From: Desulfurococcales archaeon
Lineage (GTDB): Archaea > Thermoproteota > Thermoprotei_A > Sulfolobales > Desulfurococcaceae
Length of the DNA stretch: 9,652 nt
Assembly (NCBI GenBank): GCA_015521265.1
Contig: WAON01000080.1
Coordinates: forward strand, 1 to 9,652
Direction of reading: 5' to 3'
The notes under the pieces were generated by a model. That model did not search any database. It was not told the origin of the DNA and was given only the letters and a program-made list of their open reading frames with translations. The position numbers and the translations under genes are program-made. This document shows positions 1 through 5,147 of this stretch, piece after piece. Every line of letters starts with the position of its first letter. Positions within the stretch are counted from its first letter, which is position 1.

Positions 1-45
1 GCAGTGAAGGATCTAGGCTATACAAACCTCATACCCCACGCCTAA
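1..45 (+). CDS. 3' end of an upstream gene, truncated by the window edge
   Basis: Frame 1 is open from the first base and reads AVKDLGYTNLIPHA before a TAA at 43-45. The residue mix and codons (CTA, ATA, CTC, AAG) match the other genes here, and frame 2 has a stop at its second codon. Frame 3 also stays open to a stop near 114 but reads as an Arg/Thr-rich peptide that looks non-coding. Fourteen residues are too few to name a product, so this is a plausible but unproven gene end. Confidence 0.4.
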   Translation, partial: AVKDLGYTNLIPHA

Positions 46-153
46 CACTTCGAGCATCGATACAGGCTATTCGTATATAATTAGACTATACATGAATATA
101 ACCTATATTCGAATAATAAGATAACATGATATGCAAACCACTCCTAGGTAGAG

Positions 154-203
154 GTATAAAGAAAAAGCTAAATTTAGTAGCATATATTAAAAATATATAG
201 GCT
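154..203 (+). promoter_or_regulatory. Promoter region of pilin gene 1 with a palindromic TATA segment
   Basis: The A-rich stretch 158-178 could serve as BRE/TATA. It is followed by a perfect inverted repeat, ATATATT-AAA-AATATAT at 182-198. Taking TTAAAAATA (187-195) as TATA would put transcription start near 219 and give a very short leader. A 5-bp hairpin, AGGCT (199-203) with AGCCT (210-214), lies just before the ribosome binding site. The exact TATA is uncertain because the region is AT-rich throughout. Confidence 0.45.
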
Positions 204-226
204 AGCATAAGCCTCTACTCGGGTGA

Positions 227-688
227 ATGGGTGTGAAGGCGATAAGCCCAGTCATAGCTACCCTCATTCTAATAGCAATAGCAGTAATCGCTGGAGTGTT
301 CGTACTAAGACAGTTCATCCTACTATCAGGGACAACCGTTCAACAGAACGCCCTAGAAATACAAGATGCCGTCCTATACAGGACGATAAAGTACTATCCA
401 CAACTAGGTGAAAACCTCATATCAGTAACACTACAGATCAGCGTTAAAAACGTTGGACAGAGAGTTGTAACTATAAAGAACATAACAGTCGATGGTCTCC
501 CAACTAAGAACTTCCAGCCAGTATCGTTAAACCCAGGACAAGTATTCTCAGGAACATATACAATCTTCAGAAACCAGAAGTATAACCCGAAGTGGGACAC
601 TGGTACAGAGCACACTATTGAAGTATACTACCAGGTACTAGGACAGCCGGCAATACAGAAGGTATCAACAAAGGCTTCGGTACAGTAA
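227..688 (+). CDS. Archaeal type IV pilin (class III signal peptide), copy 1
   Basis: This is a 153-residue pilin-like protein, a presumed subunit of a surface filament such as an adhesion pilus. The N-terminus MGVKA/ISPVIATL followed by about 22 hydrophobic residues (6-27) is the archaeal prepilin pattern. A PibD-type peptidase would be expected to cut after Ala5, leaving the hydrophobic helix to form the filament core. The rest looks like a beta-rich head, with motifs SVKNVGQR (72-79), LNPGQV (101-106), WDTGTEH (123-129) and VLGQP (137-141) shared with the paralogue at 3863-4315. The start is ambiguous. GGTGA (222-226) abuts the ATG at 227 but sits 6 bases before an in-frame GTG at 233, which would give MKAISPV. 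No pilus ATPase or platform gene is in the window, so the filament type cannot be told. Archaellin is less likely without fla/arl neighbours. Confidence 0.85.
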   Translation: MGVKAISPVIATLILIAIAVIAGVFVLRQFILLSGTTVQQNALEIQDAVLYRTIKYYPQLGENLISVTLQISVKNVGQRVVTIKNITVDGLPTKNFQPVSLNPGQVFSGTYTIFRNQKYNPKWDTGTEHTIEVYYQVLGQPAIQKVSTKASVQ

Positions 689-714
689 CACAATATGATA
701 GAACTATATAACTA

Positions 715-737
715 ATTCTTTTTTCCCATTATTTTTT
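715..737 (+). terminator. T-tract terminator after pilin 1
   Basis: Two runs of six T (719-724 and 732-737) begin 31 bases after the pilin stop. Archaeal RNA polymerase terminates at such T-runs without needing a hairpin. The second run lies inside the 3' end of the convergent archaeosortase gene. Confidence 0.6.
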
Positions 738-2456
738 ACCGCGTTTAAAACTTATCCTTAATTTATTATTAATACTCCTTGCTAACTCGCTGTAAAACAA
801 TATTATGTAGCTGATCGAGACTATCGGTAAAGCTGTGCTTAAGAAGTAGCTATAACCTATGCTTTCAATACTCCTAATACTATAGCTAGTTTTAAGCGTG
901 GTCAGCCAGAGCTTATATGCAAGGTTATAGACTAGTGTTTTATCCTTTCCAGTAACGTTACCCCCGTACTTGTTAAGCATAACTGTTAAACGAAAATACT
1001 CTACACCCCTACTGGTATAGACTTTATCTCTCCAATAGATTAATACACCGTTAAAATCGCCTTTACCATACTGTATATACCATACTTCCTGTAGAAACTT
1101 ACCACTGGGATCCTGGAATATGGGCCATGACATATTATAGATCGATATATTCTGCCAGGGTAGGCAGACTTCCCATACATGAATGCCTGAGCCAGTCATC
1201 GAGTATTCAACGTATATGTCCAGAATTCTACTATTATTAAATACGTGTCGGAAGAAGTGTATACGGGTTGTTGGGTTGAGTTCTTTCTCCCATTCATGTA
1301 TTCTCCCGAAATACTTGAAGTTTAACCCCATAGTGTTGCTAGGCGATATAAAATCTTCCACCACGCCGTGGTCTCGGTCTAGGATCATTGGTGGGCCGTT
1401 ATCGATATTTACGAATAAGTAGTTGCTTGTCGAGTAATTGTAGCTTATTGTTATCGGGATAATTGTTAATAGTACTAGTACGACAGCGATAAGCGATGGT
1501 AAGTCTATCTGGTATATTATTCTCGGCTTGGATAAGTTGAAGAAATAGCCGCCGGCAATTTTCTCAACGATTTTTATCGCTATGTAGGCTACTGGTAGTA
1601 CAAGTATTACTTCGGGAGTGTAGTGGAATAGGTTGTACCCGATTTCTCTCCCCCAAAGCCATGTAGTATAGAAGACGAGGGACAGTCTCAGCACGTTTGC
1701 TAGGAACATACCGATAGCTAAGAATGTGAAGCCGGATAATCCGGCTACAAGCTTCCTAATATTGTTTTTTGAACCAGTAAATGATGCGTAGAGGATTAAC
1801 GGTGTAACAGCTAATACGCTGAGAAATCCTATAATACCGCTACAGACGGGTGCAATATCATAATTAACCGGTCCATTGGGTGAAGAGACAACTACGAGTA
1901 GGGAACCAGTTTTTTCAGTATAGGATAGCTGGGTTCCAAATAGACGGGCTAGAGGTATTGCTAGGTAGAGGAGAAGCCGTGTAAGTACCGCTGATAAATC
2001 AAAAACCCAGCCCGTAGGCGGGGGAATTAAAAGAATACCCGTAGAAACAGTGATTACTGAAACTATTAAGAGCTTCTTCAAACTCGCACTATTGAGTAGG
2101 AAAATAAGCAGGGCAGAACCAGTAAAAACAGTTCCAGCGAGAAGCTCCTGATCTATGAGGGGAGAGTAGGGTGCATGTATATAGAAGTAAATCCCTACGG
2201 TTAAGAGTATTATAGAGATAGCAGCAGAATACTTACTATTAAGTCCAAACCTCCCATCAGATATAAGGTAATATACTAGTAGCCATACAGCAGGAGTTAT
2301 CCAAAGATAATTGTATAACTCAGTATCAGCATAGCCGATCCATACGCTCCAAAAACCCAGTGTTAGAAAAGTAAACAATCCAAATAAAACAGCAACTGTT
2401 ATTATGAAAGCGATCCTGTTATTAACGCGGAGGACCAAGGGAAACAAGTACAGCAA
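729..2456 (-). CDS. Archaeosortase/exosortase-family membrane protein with C-terminal EpsI-like domain
   Basis: A 575-residue multi-pass membrane protein. Residues 1-305 form the exosortase/archaeosortase core of many hydrophobic helices. It has the three family signature residues: Cys205 in APVCSG, Arg257 in ANVLRLSLV and His278 in FHYTPEV. Enzymes of this family are thought to cut and transfer proteins carrying a C-terminal sorting signal at the outer face of the membrane. A further helix (about 319-338) leads into an extracytoplasmic domain (about 340-535), and a last helix with a basic tail (541-575) follows. The domain's IHVWEVCLP (425-433) resembles the H-x4-C motif of EpsI (DUF3485) proteins associated with exosortases. 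The listed start is TTG, directly abutting GGAGGG. A TTG three codons later (2447) has better spacing. No recognisable sorting-signal substrate is present. Family assignment is firm; the EpsI link is inference. Confidence 0.83.
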   Translation of the reverse strand: MLYLFPLVLRVNNRIAFIITVAVLFGLFTFLTLGFWSVWIGYADTELYNYLWITPAVWLLVYYLISDGRFGLNSKYSAAISIILLTVGIYFYIHAPYSPLIDQELLAGTVFTGSALLIFLLNSASLKKLLIVSVITVSTGILLIPPPTGWVFDLSAVLTRLLLYLAIPLARLFGTQLSYTEKTGSLLVVVSSPNGPVNYDIAPVCSGIIGFLSVLAVTPLILYASFTGSKNNIRKLVAGLSGFTFLAIGMFLANVLRLSLVFYTTWLWGREIGYNLFHYTPEVILVLPVAYIAIKIVEKIAGGYFFNLSKPRIIYQIDLPSLIAVVLVLLTIIPITISYNYSTSNYLFVNIDNGPPMILDRDHGVVEDFISPSNTMGLNFKYFGRIHEWEKELNPTTRIHFFRHVFNNSRILDIYVEYSMTGSGIHVWEVCLPWQNISIYNMSWPIFQDPSGKFLQEVWYIQYGKGDFNGVLIYWRDKVYTSRGVEYFRLTVMLNKYGGNVTGKDKTLVYNLAYKLWLTTLKTSYSIRSIESIGYSYFLSTALPIVSISYIILFYSELARSINNKLRISFKRGKK

Positions 2457-2465
2457 CCCTCCATA

Positions 2466-2529
2466 CTAGGGACTGCTAAGATGTTAAAAGGAATATCCTT
2501 AAGTGTTTATAGTACTTGCCCTAGCAGTC
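2466..2529. repeat. Inverted repeat flanking the archaeosortase promoter
   Basis: GACTGCTA (2471-2478) is repeated in inverse as TAGCAGTC (2522-2529). A second overlapping pair is CTAGGG (2466-2471) with CCCTAG (2519-2524). The arms enclose about 43 bases that include a TATA candidate of the minus-strand gene. They could be binding sites of a regulator or stems of a leader RNA. Confidence 0.4.
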
Positions 2530-2544
2530 TCCTGTATTTAAAGG
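2503..2544 (-). promoter_or_regulatory. Candidate promoter(s) of the archaeosortase gene
   Basis: Read on the minus strand, CCTTTAAATACAGG (2544-2531) is a good BRE/TATA match, which would start RNA near 2510. CTATAAAC (2512-2505) is a second candidate, starting near 2481. Either lies between the regulator gene and the archaeosortase, so the latter can be transcribed on its own. Confidence 0.45.
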
Positions 2545-2565
2545 AGGCTATTTGGAAACGCTTTC

Positions 2566-3597
2566 TTACTTGATCTCATTTATATTGTTCCTATTCGCCT
2601 TAATGTTTAGTGTAGCTTCTGCTATTCCACTACTATACCTTGTTATTCTTCTAAGGCTATCATAGATCATTGTTAGTAATGCTTTCTCTTTAGACTCTAT
2701 ATTACCCAATAATATCTTGTTTATCAGTGTTGTCTCAATTAATGAGACTATCTCACTACTAGTCTTAATCGCTTCCTCGGCTTCCCTACGGCTCAGCTTG
2801 TATAGACTGTCCATAGCCTTATTGAATAGATCGATTATCTTCAACCCGATCCTATATGTTTCCTCGCATAGGACGCATTTCTCCGGTCTATGATAGGTTC
2901 TCTTCGCAATATTAACCGCATGGTCGGCTATCCTCTCGAGGTTTCTAGCAACTATACGGTAATTAATTGTTTCAACGGGGTTGTTGATTTTTAACTCATA
3001 CATTATCCTAATATCTAGTAGTGCTAGTGCAAGCTGTCTAACAATCATGAAGTGGAACCTATCCGCTTCATCATCCCTCTGAATTACAGCATCTGCTAAC
3101 CCCTTATCATTACGATAAAAGGCTTCTATAGAGTCCTTCAACATATTATTTACGATTAAGTGCAGTCTACGTAGAGCTCTTATTAGTGGGAGTTCTCTAA
3201 GGTCTAGGAGGATCTTCATAGTAATAGTATCGTAGGATTCATCAACAACTTCCAATCCGGCAAGCTTTATCCTAGCATAATTCTTCAAATCACTTAAACG
3301 CTTAGCCAACCCCTTGATCTCAGGGTTGAAGCCGACCTTTATAGTATCATAACCAGCGAGATACATTGCAACAAGTACTCTGAATATCTCCTCGTTATCA
3401 ACGGGCTCTATTACTCTAATCTCGCCAATCCTCCTCTTAGCTTCAACTTTTGGCGGCGTAATCACTAGTTTCCCTTCATGTTCATATACTAGTACATAGT
3501 CTCCTGACCTCAGCCCCATAGTGTCGATCCAGTCCTTCGGCAGTGTTATTATATAGGAGGAAGACCCTGTCTTCTGTATTTTTCTCTTCTCAACCAT
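2566..3597 (-). CDS. AbrB-type DNA-binding domain fused to PhoU-like domain (phosphate-uptake-regulator family)
   Basis: A 343-residue protein. Residues 1-45 (KIQKTGSSSYIITLPKDWI, then SGDYVLVYEHEGKLVITPP) form a SpoVT/AbrB swapped-hairpin DNA-binding domain. The remainder is helical and PhoU-like, with DEADRFHFMIVRQL and then LERIADHAVNIAKRTY, the acidic E-x3-D-H motif of PhoU repeats. The matching stretch in the second half (SLRRITRYSSGIAE) has lost those acids. A CVLC pair sits at 231-234. The start at 3597 is chosen because GGGGAGGA lies about 5 bases upstream; an in-frame ATG at 3627 lacks such a site. PhoU proteins usually regulate phosphate transport, but no pst or phosphate genes are nearby. 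The fusion suggests a DNA-binding regulator, possibly of itself or its surface-gene neighbours; that is inference. Confidence 0.82.
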   Translation of the reverse strand: MVEKRKIQKTGSSSYIITLPKDWIDTMGLRSGDYVLVYEHEGKLVITPPKVEAKRRIGEIRVIEPVDNEEIFRVLVAMYLAGYDTIKVGFNPEIKGLAKRLSDLKNYARIKLAGLEVVDESYDTITMKILLDLRELPLIRALRRLHLIVNNMLKDSIEAFYRNDKGLADAVIQRDDEADRFHFMIVRQLALALLDIRIMYELKINNPVETINYRIVARNLERIADHAVNIAKRTYHRPEKCVLCEETYRIGLKIIDLFNKAMDSLYKLSRREAEEAIKTSSEIVSLIETTLINKILLGNIESKEKALLTMIYDSLRRITRYSSGIAEATLNIKANRNNINEIK

Positions 3598-3639
3598 TGA
3601 TTCCTCCCCATCTATAGTTATGTACATATATAAGTCAAT

Positions 3640-3662
3640 GATATACTATACTGTTTATACCT
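3640..3662 (-). promoter_or_regulatory. Candidate promoter of the AbrB-PhoU gene
   Basis: On the minus strand, TATAAACAG (3661-3653) or AGTATAGTATATC (3652-3640) could be the TATA box. Either puts the start about 20-35 bases before the ATG at 3597. The hexamer TACTGT occurs here (3649-3654) and again at 3684-3689 and 3765-3770. The rest of 3663-3828 contains no gene that can be supported. Confidence 0.35.
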
Positions 3663-3823
3663 ATAAATAATTAGTGTTTGATATACTGTCATGTATATTC
3701 ATAGTAGTATATTATTGTATGCCTAGATTAGAAGCTTGGATAGTGGGATTCAGCATAAACAAGATACTGTCCGGGTATGAATTTAGTCTTCTTTTAACTT
3801 ATTGTTTTCCAAGAATTGGATAA

Positions 3824-3836
3824 TTGTTAAAAAAGA
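3824..3836 (-). terminator. T-run terminator after pilin 2
   Basis: The run of six A at 3829-3834 is a T6 tract on the minus strand, 29 bases beyond the pilin 2 stop. It matches the T6 tract found after pilin 1. Confidence 0.5.
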
Positions 3837-3862
3837 GGTAGGGTTATATTATTTAGACGATG

Positions 3863-4315
3863 TTACTGTACAACTCCCTTCTGGCTTACAGTCTGGTTAT
3901 AAGGCTGTCCTAGTACCTTGTAGACGAAGATTACATCGTGCTCGGTACCGGTGTCCCATGTCTGCGTGTAGGCGGCCTTTGTCAATACTGATATGGTGTC
4001 ACTGTATACCTGTCCAGGGTTCAGGGTAACTTGGATTGGATGGTCATATCCAGGTATGTCGGGTATTCTTACTGAGACTAGTGTGATCTGCCTCTGTCCT
4101 ATGTTCTTGACGCTGAATTGTAGTGTTACGTTCATCGTTTTTCCGTCTGGGCTGATCGTCCTGTAGAAGGTTACGTCTTGTACCTGTAGCATGTTCTGCT
4201 GGCTGCTAGTACTTGATAGTAGGATGAACTGCCTGAGCACGAACACTCCAGCAATGACGGCGATAGCGATTAGGATCAGGGTTGCGATTACAGGGCTTAT
4301 CGCCTTCACACCCAT
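3863..4315 (-). CDS. Archaeal type IV pilin (class III signal peptide), copy 2
   Basis: A 150-residue paralogue of the pilin at 227-688, in the opposite orientation. The first 34 residues are identical, covering the MGVKA leader and the hydrophobic helix. The head domain shares SVKNIGQR (68-75), LNPGQV (98-103), WDTGTEH (120-126) and VLGQP (134-138), while residues between them have diverged. Cleavage is expected after Ala5. As in copy 1, the GGGGTGA directly before the ATG leaves a better-spaced in-frame GTG at 4309 as an alternative start. In codons 7-20 nearly all codons differ from copy 1 at silent positions, so the identical helix is kept by selection and not by recent duplication. The two may be co-subunits of one filament or be used under different conditions. 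Confidence 0.85.
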   Translation of the reverse strand: MGVKAISPVIATLILIAIAVIAGVFVLRQFILLSSTSSQQNMLQVQDVTFYRTISPDGKTMNVTLQFSVKNIGQRQITLVSVRIPDIPGYDHPIQVTLNPGQVYSDTISVLTKAAYTQTWDTGTEHDVIFVYKVLGQPYNQTVSQKGVVQ

Positions 4316-4340
4316 TCACCCCGAGTATAGATTTTTCACC

Positions 4341-4376
4341 GTTCTTATATTATTCGTAGGTATGGGTTTTTAATTT
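4341..4376 (-). promoter_or_regulatory. Candidate promoter of pilin 2
   Basis: On the minus strand, ATAATATAAG (4354-4345) would start RNA near 4321, just before the ribosome binding site. An alternative is AAATTAAAAAC (4376-4366), preceded by an A-rich BRE-like stretch and starting near 4343. The choice cannot be made from sequence alone. Confidence 0.4.
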
Positions 4377-4569
4377 TACTCTTTTGTATATATTTGTATT
4401 ACAACTTACCATAAAAACACTGCAAATACCTATCCTCCTTGGCGAATATATTAAAAGCATAGACGTATACACTGCAAGTAGTTCAATCCTACTATAAATG
4501 CATATATGGATGAGGCTTATCGATTAATACTATTGCTACATATATGACAATAGAGGTAGAAGTGTATTC

Positions 4570-4579
4570 ATTATATTAT
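4570..4579 (+). promoter_or_regulatory. TATA box of the putative GC-rich small RNA
   Basis: ATTATATTAT lies about 25 bases upstream of the abrupt start of GC-rich sequence at 4596-4597, the spacing expected between an archaeal TATA box and transcription start. A TATA-like stretch also exists on the other strand (4670-4679). It is only about 10 bases from the element and would start RNA inside it, which favours the + strand. Confidence 0.5.
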
Positions 4580-4595
4580 CGTTTGCTTGTAGTAT

Positions 4596-4667
4596 GGCCG
4601 GGAGTGACCCGTCCCATGCTCATCCTCCCCCGGTACACGGGGGCGTAGCACGGGCTCCGGGGCACTC
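4596..4667 (+). ncRNA. Putative GC-rich structured small RNA, family unknown
   Basis: Bases 4597-4663 are 75% G+C (50 of 67) in strongly AT-rich flanks, the classic mark of a structured RNA in an AT-rich hyperthermophile. A single rod can be drawn: GCC/GGC (4597-4599 with 4661-4663), GGAG/CTCC (4601-4604 with 4655-4658), a 3-base bulge TGA, CCCG/CGGG (4608-4611 with 4651-4654), a 5-base bulge, TGCT/AGCA (4617-4620 with 4647-4650), an internal loop, then CCCCCG/CGGGGG (4627-4632 with 4638-4643) closed by GTACA. It is not a tRNA (no T-arm), 5S, SRP or RNase P RNA, nor a C/D RNA. An H/ACA guide is possible but there is no clear pocket, kink-turn or ACA box. The strand is inferred from the TATA box. 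Confidence 0.6.
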
Positions 4668-4715
4668 GATATAATATCTATCCATTAGAACCCTATATTA
4701 ACGGTTCCCTGAATC

Positions 4716-4735
4716 TGAAAAACGAGGAAGAGAGG
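4716..4735 (-). terminator. Pyrimidine-rich terminator after the small orphan gene
   Basis: On the minus strand a C/T-rich tract (CCCTCTCTTCCTCG) runs into T5 at 4722-4718, about 37 bases beyond the stop at 4759. It would stop transcripts before they reach the GC-rich RNA. Confidence 0.35.
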
Positions 4736-4758
4736 GAATAAATTGATCCCGGTATTGC

Positions 4759-5037
4759 TCACTTCTTTTTAGCTGGTATGACGTTTCTCTTATCGGGTGG
4801 TTCCAGCTCCGGAGTTTCAAGTGCTTCTTCAAATATCTTATTATCTTCGTCTTCAACAACAAGCTTTTTAATTTTAACATAGGCTTCTACTAGTTCGCCG
4901 GGTATATTGTCTAGTTTTCCAAATACGTAACTGTAACCCTGTTGTTGAAGCCAATTAATGAAATCCTCCATTAAGCCTGCATCAAGGATTAGTTTTAGGA
5001 GTTCCCGTTTCTTTTCAGGCTCCATGTGGATTTCCAA
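4759..5037 (-). CDS. Small orphan protein downstream of aRF1
   Basis: A 92-residue protein I do not recognise. The N-terminal half is predicted helical (MEPEKKRELLKLILDAGL then MEDFINWLQQQGYSYVFG). An acidic middle (VVEDEDNKIFEEALETPELEPP) follows, and it ends in a basic tail, IPAKKK. There is no signal peptide or membrane segment and no cysteines. The listed start is TTG. The ATG at 5025, which gives MEPEKKREL and 88 residues, is equally possible, and neither has a strong ribosome binding site. It lies 110 bases after aRF1 on the same strand with its own TATA candidate. Coding is supported by an uninterrupted frame with charged, archaeal-like composition; function is unknown. Binding of nucleic acid or a protein partner through the charged tail would be a guess. 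Confidence 0.65.
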   Translation of the reverse strand: MEIHMEPEKKRELLKLILDAGLMEDFINWLQQQGYSYVFGKLDNIPGELVEAYVKIKKLVVEDEDNKIFEEALETPELEPPDKRNVIPAKKK

Positions 5038-5080
5038 GGCTATCCACTTCCCTAATGTGTTGCTTGACGTGTAGGATTGG

Positions 5081-5097
5081 ATATAGTTTAATTCTTT
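5081..5097 (-). promoter_or_regulatory. Candidate promoter of the small orphan gene
   Basis: Minus-strand AAGAATTAAACTATAT (5096-5081) combines an A/G-rich BRE with a TATA-like core. It would start RNA near 5060, leaving a 20-35 base leader to the TTG or ATG. No T-run follows the aRF1 stop, so read-through from aRF1 is also likely. Confidence 0.4.
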
Positions 5098-5147
5098 CTC
5101 ATTGAAATACTTGTCGTTTATGGGTTTTAATAGTAGTGTTTTTGTAT

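Noticed and set aside
3802..4029. Open frame on the + strand opposite pilin 2
   Set aside because: It is a shadow of the pilin gene, Arg/Cys-rich in its translation, without a promoter or ribosome site. The same applies to the other open frames lying inside the archaeosortase, aRF1 and Sua5/YrdC genes.
227..4315. The pilins as substrates of the archaeosortase
   Set aside because: Both pilins end in a polar sequence (KASVQ, KGVVQ) with no C-terminal hydrophobic helix or basic tail, so they lack the sorting signal this enzyme family uses.
4477..4493. tRNA T-arm lookalike: AGTAG-TTCAATC-CTACT, a possible tRNA fragment or attachment site
   Set aside because: The 5-bp stem and TTCRANY-type loop match a T-arm, but the stem is AT-rich, unlike hyperthermophile tRNAs. 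There is no matching acceptor strand upstream or downstream, and no integrase is in the window. Chance is more likely.
4499..4560. Possible C/D box guide RNA (TGGATGA-like C box at about 4506-4512)
   Set aside because: The C box is imperfect and no CTGA D box follows at a usable distance, so it cannot be supported. A TATA-like stretch at 4446-4457 is not enough on its own.
4596..4667. Reading the GC-rich element as an intrinsic terminator or as a tRNA
   Set aside because: There is no T-run on either side in the needed place, and the structure is far longer than a terminator stem. The apparent GCCGGGA/TCCCGGC-like acceptor has no D, anticodon or T arms.
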